In this document: one piece after another, positions 46,801 through 57,340 of the stretch | How the letters are laid out: every line of letters begins with the position of its first letter | Position numbering within the stretch: the first letter of the stretch is position 1 | Program-made: the position numbers and the translations under genes | Notes under the pieces: model-generated | Databases searched by the model: none | Seen by the model: the letters and a program-made list of their open reading frames with translations, nothing else | What the model was told of the DNA's origin: nothing | Source of the DNA: Siphonodentalium dalli | Taxonomy: Eukaryota; Mollusca; Scaphopoda; Gadilida; Siphonodentaliidae | Assembly (NCBI GenBank): GCA_032622095.1 | Contig: CP136062.1 | Location: 135,138,960-135,202,959 of the forward strand | DNA length: 64,000 nt | Direction of reading: 5' to 3'

Positions 46801-49800
46801 CACTACAATCGGTACCAAACATAGTAGTTTACTTTCTGTTGAAGTCGAGTCACAACTGACACCCTCACTTTTGAAAATTTAAATTAAATACGTTTTGGTT
46901 TAAACAATATCTATTTCTACCTCAAAACATAGAATATTGTTTACAAATGTTTTATGACATGATTTAGAATAGATGAGGGTGAAGAGGATCTAACAAGCGA
47001 GTCATCGCTTATGTTGAGTTATCTCCTCGGAAAAGAAAAAGACATGGCGTATATAAGAAGAGTGGATGACAAGAGGCCAAGTTGAAGAGGACAGGATATG
47101 CATAAAATGATAATAATAGTAAAAAAAAATTGGATGAATCTGCTTAGATCAGAGGACAAAGAGAGAGTGAGATACACAGGGCATGGTATAGGGTGAGTGT
47201 GTGTGTGCTACAACTGTGGGGTGAATATCAAAATTTAACGCAACATTTTCACTGCTAAATTTAATGTTCTTTTCGTTTTAAATTATTAGGACTACTGATG
47301 ACTGTTGGAAATCCACTTAATCAAAGCACAAGGTCATCAATTGTTGATACAATTTCGAATTGGTATAAGATTTCAGTTATAACAACTAAAACCTACCACT
47401 CCTGCTTATAAAAGTTTGTGTTGCATTAAAAATGTTGTAGTTCGTATGAAGGGGGTATAATTTGACCCGATCAGGAGTATGTGACTGGACATGAATTTCC
47501 TTTCTATTATCACGAAGTCTTCATTTATAACTTGATTGTATCTTGGGCAGACTTGATCTGCACTTTCTATGTGCAAATACGTTTTGGTACTATAAGATGT
47601 GGATTTCTGAACAAAACAATTCTTATTAAGTTCTTATGAATCAAAATATACTTTATTTTATGGAAATTATCTGACTGTTATGTTTGTACGTGTGCACAAG
47701 CTCATATTTCGGTTGGTAAGTAAGTGCCACATATTTTAAAAATCTGCTACAAGTATAGTGTTATTAAATAACTAATTAAAACATTTTATTCCAAACAAAT
47801 ACCGTAAAATAATGTTTTTGAGTCTCGTATTATGCATTCTATATTGCAAAATTGTTTCATGATGCTAAAATTGGTAATGCTATTTCTGTTGGTTATAAGT
47901 AAATAAATAAAAATGACAATACAAAAATAACTAAATTCTGGAATCAATTTAGAGTCACTCAGAGTGCATTTCTGCGGGCATATAAACATATTTGAATGCT
48001 CTGACCTGGGATGGCGCTCACTGTGGCTATTAAAAATTCTGGTGCATCTAAGAAGAAGCTGGCTATTAGACCCGAGCTGAAGCACACTGTAGCAACTAAC
48101 GTCGATTTCCCAGCTCCAAATTTCGGAACAGCTAATCCACCAACACAAACTGTAACAATATCAATCGATCAGCGGTATTTTGATATTTAAGAAATACAGT
48201 AATGCTCTAAATAATCGACTCCTTAACCACAGCATAATTATGGGTAACTTTTCAGGATTTAGTCGGAAATATGGCTGAGAGCTTTCCGATTAATGGCAAC
48301 AAGCCATATTTCTGACTAAATCCTGAAAAGTTACCCATAATTCTGCTGTGGTTAAGGAGTCGATTATTTAGAGCATTACTGTAACTCGTGTATCAATTAA
48401 GGTTATACATGCAGTTATGATCGAACAGAAACCGAAAAGGTATGAAGACAAATTATATAACGTGCGCACGTCTTCAATCTTTTCGCTTATAACTCATAAC
48501 CTTAAAGGCACGGGCGGTGTTCGTTGCAGAAATATTTATATTTGTTCAAATCGCCATCAACAGAAGGAACACCAAAATATATACCGTTCCGCTCATATGC
48601 CAAACATAATCAGCGCGTAAATAGTATATTGTCGTCAAGACGTACGGTGGTGTACGTAAACAAGAGCCTGCTCGTGTTACAGAAGTTTTGCTTCTGTTTA
48701 CATAGCACACCTCAATTATATTGGTTAATCACACACAAATGATATAAACGCTCTCTATTAATTACATATAAGGAAAACAGTAACAAATAACGCTCTTTAT
48801 GTTTATCCGGATCTAAACAAAAGTCAGGTTCTGTAAAACGTTTTTTCGCTTTTGTTTACATAACAAAGCAAAATCATTTGACAATAACATACTGTTTATG
48901 CCATATTTCTGATTGGTACAAGAACAAAGTATGTCTATATTTTACCATTATTTCTGTTTATGGCGGTTTTTGACGGAGATGAATATAGCCGACGGCGCCC
49001 GTATCTTTAAGGTTATAAATGCATTTATGACCGAAAAGGTATGGAGACAAATTATATAACGTGCGCACGTCTTCAATATTTTCGCTTATAACTCATAACT
49101 TTAATGGAAACAAGAGTTATTTCTTTATAATATAATCCGTCATTTCACAGGAGAACCACCATAAGTATGTAGAAGTATACAAACGAGCGTAATAACATAC
49201 AGGCCTAAATTTGAAAGTGACACGCTGTCACTCAAACATAAAATTATCGATTGATCAAGTGGGGTCATAAATGTGTCGCCTTTGATTGCCGAGTGGACAG
49301 TGAGCTATTCTAAGCAGATTATAGACCTAAAACTAATTCTATTATAAGCAGATAATGAGCTGGTTTTCGGGAGAAGGGGATGATTTTTTCAACACGAAAT
49401 AAATTGCTAACATATAGGCAGATTGCGAAATACAAGTTTCCCGTTCAAACGGCAAACGGCAATCATGGGAAACCCGCATTCCTCGTGATGTACATGTACG
49501 TCACGATATTGTGTTTGTTTTGATATGGAGAGAGGACTCGCCTTGTCGTTCTTGTTGACTTGAAGGTAAGTGTCAAACGTTTAACATCTATGTTCCAATT
49601 GTCACTTTCTAAAATAAGTATGTTGGGAATTACGAAACTGGTATGGGTCTTTAATATTGTATTAATTGAGTGCATCCAAGCTATCTAATATATATTTTGG
49701 GACTTCTGTCTGTTTGTCTGTTAGCTATGGCCGGGAAAACTGCCGGACGGATTGAGCCCAAACTTCATATCTAAGGGTAAAATCACACATGAAGTGTCAT

Positions 49801-51375
49801 CGCACCGCTTCTGATAACGTCAGAGCACTCCTTCTCCATTTCCAGTCACCAAAATGACCGTCATTGGCACCGTGGTGTTAATCGCGTTGATAGTTAAAGA
49901 GCGTTCGTATCCGCAGTGTCGTTGATAAAGAGCGTATGCGTGTAATGTGATTATTATGACTGGGACCAGACGCGAGTGTGTCTGTATCCAGACATGAGCG
50001 TGTTGTGTGATTCTTATTTCTGTCTTCGTACTTAGGGGTTCCAAGGAACGGGGGAGATTTTCATCGGGTAAGTTTTTCCGCCCGAGGTGATCTTCACCTT
50101 GAAACGGGTACCCACAAACATACCTCTTTTAGGGACGGGTACCATCACGGGACGGGTACCGTCATTTCTCTTGATTAAAAAGGCAGAATTAACTCAAATT
50201 AAATTAAAAAATTAACGGATTTCGACGAAATTTTATACCTAGGGATACTTTTGTCGGGGGAGTGTTTTCGACGGGTCAAATCGTGACCCCGACGTGACCT
50301 TGACCTTCAAAATGGTCAATTCAAGGTCAAATCCCGGGCGAAGTCGGGTCACCTGCTAGTAACATATATATAATACGGGCCCTATTACTGCCATTTTGCA
50401 CGATGTTGTTTGTGCGAGCCGATGCTAATCCGACCGTCGCACAGTGAACATGTATGGGAGATCGAAATTGTAGTATGTTTGTCTTGCATCCCGACATTTA
50501 TTCTTGGTTTTAATATGTTTTATTAATATTCAATTTATGGGTTTCTTTGTTATAATTCTGCTGTTGAATGTTCTAGTATCATGCATGCAATTCCCTCGTG
50601 TAGCACTTTTAAGTAAAGTTTAAAGCATCAGTGCAGTCTAGCTGGTACAATCTATGCATCCATTATGTTTATAAAGCATTTCCACAAGGGTTGGAAGACA
50701 TATGGTACAAAAGGGTCAGGTATGCGATAGTGCTTGTATGATGGCACACTCCCCTCCCACCCTATATATATGTAGCCCCATACAATTGGGGGCTACATAT
50801 ATAAAGATTGCTCGAAATTGAAAACATTTACTATATATACGTTTTGAGATTTTCGCAGTTTTGGACAAGCAACCAGCCTGCTCAACAAGAACCATTGAGT
50901 GCGCGCCAATGACCAGAAAGAAAAGTCACAACAATAGCAGGCAATAACTGAAATAGATCTGTCCACTCATTTTCATATAAGGATCTGTATATATATGTGT
51001 TTCGGTTGAATTTCTATTATCAACATGAACGATTATTTTCGTGAAGTACATACAAATAAAGTTATCGTCGAATTTCGCGCATCGGATTGGCAGTAACTTG
51101 AAAATATAGCATTAGAGATAGCAGTATAATGTTGCTGCAAATAGATTTCCGGAGCACATGTCTCGGGTTGGTGGTAATAAATTAGTTGATACTCACAGGC
51201 CAGTGCCATGACCCCTCCGTATACAGTCTGAATGTTCAGTCCCAAAGTGCGGTTTATATCGAACACCTGAATAATCTCAACAGTGATGACTGACACTCCC
51301 GAGAGGTACACAATGGGTACGAGGCCCATCCAAACGGATCCTAGAATTGCGGTGATATACGGAGCAGACGGTCGC
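43878..51375 (-). CDS. SLC16-like (monocarboxylate transporter family) MFS transporter, first exon not found
   Basis: Four phase-consistent minus-strand exons: 51375-51197, 48149-48006, 45839-45087 and 44062-43878 (TGA stop); all three internal junctions are phase 1. They encode about 420 residues of a 12-helix major facilitator. TM1 begins at PYITAILGSVWMG. Family marks are GGLAVPKFGAGKST at the TM2-3 loop, RIPAFLVDLVTTKGFTISQG in TM7-8 (compare family hLPAFLVDLA), and SGPISGFIRDTTGSYDLYLY before the last helix (compare GPPIAGxIYDxTGSYD). The central loop is short (LERREKKSNNSD) and the C-terminal tail is about 25 residues. Known family members carry monocarboxylates or related organic acids across the plasma membrane; the substrate here cannot be read. 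The exon with the start codon (the 2 nt completing the first codon come from it) lies upstream and was not identified. Introns hold several MITEs and a Helitron-like element. Confidence 0.85.
44084..44364. mobile_element. TIR MITE in the last intron of the transporter gene
   Basis: About 280 bp; the ends match in inverse (ATATACGTAGAGT, then ATTGGACGAAGCGCGA, then CACGTG/TACGTG), flanked by TA-rich DNA. Confidence 0.7.
44378..44504. mobile_element. Second small MITE, 127 bp
   Basis: ATAGAGCATGGCTTG and GAGTTGACTACGCG at the left pair with CGCGTAGTCAAC and CAAGGCATGCTCTAT at the right. It lies 13 bp from the previous element. Confidence 0.75.
45840..48005. other. Transporter intron, no further gene seen
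   Basis: AT-rich. ORFs here have no recognisable domain. A B-box-like stretch near 46725 (reverse complement GGTTCAAATCCC) could be a tRNA-derived SINE relic. Confidence 0.5.
48197..48381. mobile_element. Fold-back MITE with TA target, copy 2
   Basis: 185 bp, TA-flanked, same family as 19282-19397 (CAGTAATGC ends, then AATCGACTCCTTAACCACAG). It has a longer central loop that itself contains a degraded ATATGGC/GCCATAT pair. It sits 43 bp from exon 48006-48149, on its upstream side, in the transporter gene. Confidence 0.9.
48397..49104. repeat. Chain of TTAA-bounded elements: Y, MITE-1, Y
   Basis: A ~100 bp sequence (GGTTATAMATGC...GAGACAAATTATATAACG, palindrome ACGTGCGCACGT, ...CTCATAAC) occurs as a direct repeat at 48401-48501 and 49011-49100. 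MITE-1 lies between the two copies. TTAA stands at 48397, 48502, 49007 and about 49101, so each unit shares its TTAA with the next. Confidence 0.8.
48502..49010. mobile_element. TTAA-bounded MITE, family 1, copy b
   Basis: Inverted relative to copy a. TIRs AGGCACGGGCGGTGTT and AGATACGGGCGCCGTC. It contains the paired AACGCTCTTTAT/AACGCTCTCTAT motifs. Confidence 0.8.
49686..50359 (+). mobile_element. Helitron-like element
   Basis: Starts near ATCTAATATATATTTTGGGA and ends with hairpin CCCGGGCGAAGTCGGG, TCACCTG and CTAG, then T at 50360. The distal 480 bp is homologous, in inverse, to 28602-29000. It lies in the first identified intron of the transporter gene. The 5' boundary is approximate. 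Confidence 0.65.
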
Positions 51376-51670
51376 CTGGAATATAGTAAACAACAAACCA
51401 GAGGTGCATGATGGGTACGAGGCCCATCCACACGGATCCTAGAAGTGCGATGATATACGATGCAGACGGTAACCTGGAATAATATAGTTAACAACACACC
51501 AGAGCTGCAAGATGGGAACGAGACACACCCACATGGATCCTAGAATGGTGATATATACGGCGCAGACGGTCGCCTGGAATTATAGTAAACAACAAACCAG
51601 AGGTGCATGATGGGTGCGAGGCCCATACACACGGATCCTAGAATGGTGATGATATATAGTGCGCAGACCA
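51305..51670. repeat. Four tandem copies of a transporter exon's 5' end with its splice acceptor
   Basis: The unit is about 100 bp (GGATCCTAGAA at about 51336, 51435, 51535 and 51634): some 70 bp of coding sequence plus about 28 bp of intron ending in the acceptor (minus-strand TATATTCCAG or a variant). The first copy is the start of the real exon 51375-51197. The next three lie directly upstream of it in transcription, so the spliceosome meets decoy acceptors. No donor is associated with the extra copies. Confidence 0.8.
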
Positions 51671-51679
51671 CAAACTGCA

Positions 51680-52060
51680 AGGCAGAGTTCTGACCCCTGC
51701 TACGCTGGTTTGAGAACTACCATCGCGTACAGATCATGTGAGGAAATCACTCATTTTTATCTAAGACTTTTGTCTGTTGCAAATCGTTTTGCATTATTCT
51801 GAGAAACCAAACTGTCCATATTCATTTGGAAATTGGCTAGGTAGAACCAGAATAAATTGTAACCGACAAAACTCTTCTGACAGTGGTCAGACCACCATAG
51901 CAGGGGACTGGGCTCCACCTTGTAGTTTGTACGTACCCTCGCCTGGAATGTATATGTAATAGACAATAAAGCAGAGGAACTGATGTACACATATCAACAA
52001 CATGCAAGCGGCATGCAGTCCTATCTTTTTTATTTGTTAAGTGTTTTTGTTTATTTTGCA
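51680..52060. other. No gene seen; the missing first transporter exon may lie here or further upstream
   Basis: No ATG exon with a matching phase-2 donor was recognised. Confidence 0.4.
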
Positions 52061-52074
52061 TGTTTATACGCCCG

Positions 52075-52440
52075 TTTGAAAAAACGGTCGTATTATGTAA
52101 ATGGGTTGTCCGTCCGTCCGTCCGCTTTTGGTTTCCCGATGATAACTTTAGATTGAATCCAGTTAACTGAACCAAATTTGGTATGTTAGTTTACCACACC
52201 AAAATACAGATCAAGTTCGAATATGGGTTTCGGCCGCATGATTTTGACTGAGTTATGCCCCTTTTTCGACTTAGATTTTACCTGATTTGCGGTTTCCGGA
52301 TGATAACTTTAGATTGAATCGAGTAAACTGAACCAAATTTGGTATACAGATCAAGTTCAAATATGGGTTATGTCTACATGCCCCACCCTACTCCAGAAAC
52401 GGGCGTATTATGCCACGCCCCGACGGCGTGCTCTTGTTCT
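52075..52440. repeat. Tandem-core repeat element
   Basis: Two units share GATGATAACTTTAGATTGAA, ACTGAACCAAATTTGGTAT and CAGATCAAGTTC. A CCGTCCGTCCGTCCG run is present. The ends match inversely (ACGCCCGTTT / AACGGGCGT). Confidence 0.65.
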
Positions 52441-54149
52441 ATTTAATGCACATATCGGGTACAGAAGGATTTTCCGTATATCAGTTTGAAGCCTGTGGTA
52501 TACGGATCTGACAAGACATGATGTGGTAAGAACTTGTTAAAAACTCTGCTTTCATGATATCGCAACGGCGGTAAACGCAAACTAGAACAGCGGAATAAAT
52601 TATATGTACACCTGCAATATTTTGTTCCAGTTTTTCGTGTTCATATTAGTCAAATCTAAAATATTCATGTTCACGCAACAAGAGACGTTTGAAACGGTAG
52701 ACCACCAAGACGCAATCCGTGAGAGACTTTTCGAAGAATGAGAAAAGCCAAGAGCAGACTAAGTTAGGTGGGTTTGGATTTTCACTCCCCGCTTCTCGGT
52801 GTTCTAATCATCAATAACCTGTTCTCGGTGTGTCTTGGTAACCTGCCGTTCGTGACCAATCAATAACGCGGATTAGTATACACTCCGCATTGCAAGTAAG
52901 AAAACCAATAATCTCAGATTGCCCCTATGTTTCACATAATACAAAAATGAAACACGCGGGGGGGGGGGGGTCAGGGACGTGGCGACATGCTGTTTTGAGA
53001 GGGTGTCACCCCCCCCCCCCCCCCCCCCCCCACCGTCCAGCATTTGTCAATTTTGTTAACTTCAGTATATTAGTTGGAATACACCAAAATAGGAATATAA
53101 ATTGTTCTGTTAGTTTGATTTTCCAACAAGTAGAGTTATTGTGAAATATGTTGTTTTAGACCAAAAGTCACATATTATTTTGGTCAATGTTTGGGCTGAA
53201 AATGCATTCAGTCGGAAATTGTATAATCATATAGGGGGTATTAATTTGGAAATTTGTAACAGTATTTAACCTTGATGTACCAGTTGGAAAATTCCAACTC
53301 AAGGGGAATGGAATTTACCGCACTTGGCAATTATCAGAATTCTGGTTTATGGATCAAGTGCATGGGGTCCAGTTGGAAATTCCCATGTCGGACACACCTA
53401 GGGAAGACACTTTAGCCACATCTCTAGACGTGGGGTATCGATTGAATCAATTTAATTTTATTACTCACGATTTGTCTTGTGATGCTTTTGTCATGATGTC
53501 TGTTGAATCCTGTAATTTAATGGACACTGCAGCGCAATTGTAGTGGCGATCGAATTGTCAAATTAATCCAGATCGAAGTCAATCATATACATGTATCGAA
53601 TTCGATGACAGCACACCAAACTAAATTGTGACCATTTCGCTGCTGTGTGTACATATATGCTGAGTGCTGCATGGTGTGTTTGTATAGAACCCAAATTACC
53701 AGTCTGCAATATGAATTGTATTAATTGTATCGAGCTTTCGATACCAACCAACTGGGCTAGCTTATATATATATCTTGGAAAGATCGTAATATATTATATC
53801 TACAATGGCTAGACATATCCAACCAATGTCTCTATAGCTCAGTGTAGTGCATGCACGATTGCACAGTTTAAGCCTGACCAGAGCGGAAGAATATCCATAC
53901 CTAACACAGAACTCTCATGCACCTCAATTCATTAATCAAACTCAGACCCTGTAGTCTGTCTATTTCTCCTCTCGACCATATATCAATGAGTTTGGCCATG
54001 CATGCACGACTGTTACTTAATAACACAAGACCTAGATGCATGTCCATAATAAATCAAGGCGATTTTGACTTATGTATTTCTCGTAAACTCAAGTTTACAC
54101 GGCAGCGTATTAAAATTAATGCTTTAATCAATTAATGACTCAATCACAA
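52441..54149. other. No gene seen; G-run and C-run pair inside
   Basis: 13 G at 52958-52970 and 23 C at 53009-53031 could pair or form G-quadruplex/i-motif structures. Otherwise featureless. A TAGCTCAGTG stretch at about 53836 resembles a tRNA A box but has no matching B box. Confidence 0.5.
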
Positions 54150-54559
54150 TATAGTTGTCATTATCTGCTCCGTCATTGTCGTCATCATAGTCATCATCGT
54201 CGTCATTATCGTCGTTGTCGCCATCATCCTCTTGATTGCCAACATCACATCATCATGATTTTTATCGTCACCATTATCTTCGTCGTCATTATTATCGTCG
54301 TAATTGCCATCGCTATTATCTTCGTCATCATAATGGTCTTCACGAATATCACATCGTCATATCTCTCGTGATAGTTATCGTCATCATCGACCTCATAATC
54401 GTCACAGTAATCGTCAGCATTACCAACGCCGTCACCATCATCATCATCATCATCATCATCATCACCACCACTAACAACAACAAAAATGACAACAACATCG
54501 TCATCATCATCAATATTGTCATCGTCGTCATTATCGCCGTTGCTTCATCACGCATACTA
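54150..54559. repeat. GAT/GAC-rich trinucleotide repeat, tail of the second LINE
   Basis: Same composition and same position relative to its LINE as 4763-5219. Both share GCAACGGCGAT (minus strand) close to the LINE end. Confidence 0.8.
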
Positions 54560-55505
54560 TCTTGATGATACTGGTCGTCTATGTCTGTATGATCACATAT
54601 CGAACAATATTTACCCCGCTTGCCTGCTTGGCCCACATTCTCGTTTTGACGCTTAGTCTATAACTAGCTGCCCTTATTATCATAACACAGTACATGTGAC
54701 AATTCGCGTAGCCAAATTTTCTATAACAATTTCTATAAAACTGACCCCGTGAAGAACAATCAATGTCATACCACCATTTCTGAATGAATTTGTCTTTCAA
54801 TATGTCCTTGATATGTATTATCAGAGCCAACATGAATGGCCTGGACACTCCATACATGGTTTTGACCGAACAAGTCAATTAGCCCCTGAATAACCAGGCC
54901 ATACGCTTATTAGTTTTGTTTATCGAATACAACATGTATACAACATGCTTACGATTTGAGAATATTTATCTTCAAGAATGCGTCTCTAGACATTCAACAT
55001 GCGACATTTGCATTTAATTTCACCATACTCCATGAATGTTGGGTTACCTCTTTTCGCTTTTATAATCTGCTTAATTGTAACATCCTTGACGAGAAGCTCG
55101 TGTAAATGTTCCATATCCCAGATCTCACTGCAGTACAATACTATTGATTCGATAGTCTTATAAAATAGGGTTAATATCAAATCGTTATATATTCAATTGT
55201 AATTTTTCAGTTTGATCCAAAAAGCTGTAGTTCGCTGTCTTGCCTAGAGCCACAATCTTGTTAATGGCTTGACAAAACCTTCCATTTTGAAAAACGTCGG
55301 CACCCAAAATGCCATACTAGCAACATAATCGCCGTAAGGGACAACCGTTCCATGTCATCTTCGTTACCGTTACAGAACACGATTGCTTTAGTTTTATCGA
55401 CAATAATGGTCAGCGTATTTGCCGAATGCGTTCAGTGCTCATTCTACACTCTCGGCATGGATAACCGTCTCATCGGTGTACAGTACACACAAGAAAACTA
55501 AGATG
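54560..55505 (-). mobile_element. LINE fragment, same family as 5220-7757
   Basis: Minus strand across frames: YTDETVIHAES (degraded YADD), VDKTKAIVF, NGRFCQAINKIVALGK (compare NGRFCRSIERIKTVGN in the first copy), LFYKTIESIVLYCSEIW, WYDIDCSSRGQFYRN (compare WKNDIERSCRGEFYG), and the C-terminal CSICDHTDIDDQYH (compare CQLCKLQTSDEYHF). Several stops; dead. Confidence 0.85.
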
Positions 55506-56239
55506 CATGCATCAGGTCAGCCATGAACTATTTAGCATAGAATAATTCAGTTCGGTTGCAGTTTCACAACGTTACAACTGACATACGATTACACCTTGAA
55601 TGTGGAAATATGTAAGAGTGAATATTAATGTTCTAAATCCCATGTTTCACATTTAGTGGTAATGGGGTCGTACTTTATTAACACGCAAGTAGTGTAATTA
55701 AGTACGGGTAATTAGAAGTAACAAATCGTTTAGTTTCTATCGTATCGGATAAAAGAGGTGAGCAGATTGCCGATGATGAATGCTCTCGTTAGCTGCCAAT
55801 ATAATGTGCATATTTGCCCCGTTACGTTTATACACTGTAGCATTGGCGGGCCAGAGTGTGTTGACATGTTAAGTGTTTGGTTCATTAATAACAGATCAGC
55901 AGGGATTTGTCGTGATAACGTATACGTGGAAATATGCTACCTAAACGGTTAAATTAACGGTTGATCTATTACACCACCGTGTATACTCGGTTTAAATAGG
56001 TATATTATATAGGGACGTGTGCTCAATTTTGGTGCGGACCGATGATAAAACAAAATCAGAAGTAAATGTCGGCGGGCGGGAGGGCCATTTTTTCAATAAT
56101 TTTAAAAGAAATTGAACAGTTGCAGCAGCAGCAGCAAAAAAAGGGTGTACAATTGGCAAATGATGAGGGGCGGCGTGACGTGTAACTAGGATTGAACTTA
56201 GATATGCAATTTGGAGATTATTGGATGAGGGATGTTATA
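55506..56239. other. No gene seen
   Basis: No recognisable coding or repeat structure apart from a short GCA run at about 56125. Confidence 0.5.
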
Positions 56240-56733
56240 TTAAAGGGACGAGGGGGCTTAGTTGTCGAAAATATTCATATTTGTTCCAAACACCGTAAAC
56301 AGAAAAATATTAAAAGGCATACATATTGGTTCAAATATACGATCACTATCGCGTAAACATCATGCTCACATAAAGACCTACTAAATTTTACCTAAACAAG
56401 AGTCTGATTGTGTTATAGAAGGCAGCACAATGCTACTGGCTAATCACACACAAATGGTATAAACGCTCTTTATTATTTCCAAATAAGGAATTGAGCAACA
56501 AAGAACGCTCTTTATGTTTACCATCATAATATAAAGAAACACCAAGAAAGTAACTTTTTATGCTTTGTCAAACAATCGTCAAATTTACGACAATAACATA
56601 CTGTTTATGAGATATTTCTCATTTGTATATTAACAAAGTATGTCTATATTTGAATATTATTTTCGTTTGCAGCGGTTTTTGACAGGTGGAAATATGTTCA
56701 CAGGATACCCACCAAGGCCTTCCGTACCTTTAA
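56240..56733. mobile_element. TTAA-bounded MITE, family 1, copy c
   Basis: Aligned with copy b over most of its length (TAATCACACACAAATGGTAT, AAACGCTCTTTATTATT, ACAATAACATACTGTTTATG). The left end is degraded (GGACGAGGGGG). Confidence 0.75.
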
Positions 56734-57029
56734 GGTATACTGCAACTTTGTTTCTTGCCAATAGCAGAATACATAATGCTATTAAGAAGTGACACAAAAC
56801 ACAGAACATTTTTTTTAATTATAAGTATTGAGCAGTGAGAAATATTTGAGTAGAGGAAACCAGTAACGAAAGGCGATATTAACATGATTTCTGTCAGCGA
56901 ATAATTGTTTACGTTCCAATGAATATTAAAATGTACTGAAAACAAACTGCTAATGGGTGCCAGACTTTCATAAACACAAATTATGTATTAATGGTGTAAC
57001 GACATATTTCGTTCTTAATTGTCTAAAAA

Positions 57030-57260
57030 AAATAGGGGATCGGGATGTTTGGATCTCTAGTTTAACGACATTTTTCGGTCTTTAATAGTTTAATGACATT
57101 TTTCGGTCTTTATAATATCTCAAGATATAGGGGGTATTTGGATCTCTATAGTTTAACGACATTTTTCGGTCTTTATAGTTTAACGACATTCTCGGTCTTT
57201 AATATTTCAAGATATAGGGGCCCTTAGTGGGTATTTGGATCTCTAGTTTAACGACATTTT
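57030..57260. repeat. Short tandem motif preceding the 485 bp array
   Basis: AGTTTAACGACATTTTTCGG and a following TCTTTA recur about six times, interleaved with ATTTGGATCTCTA and TCAAGATATAGGGG. Confidence 0.8.
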
Positions 57261-57340
57261 TCGGTCTTTGATAGCAAAATGGAAGAAGTACATCTTTGGA
57301 AAGATGTGGTGGCCCTAAAAAGGAAAGTTGTTTGGTGATC

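Noticed and set aside
53830-53885. tRNA-like TAGCTCAGTG stretch
   Set aside because: No matching B box or acceptor stem pairing.
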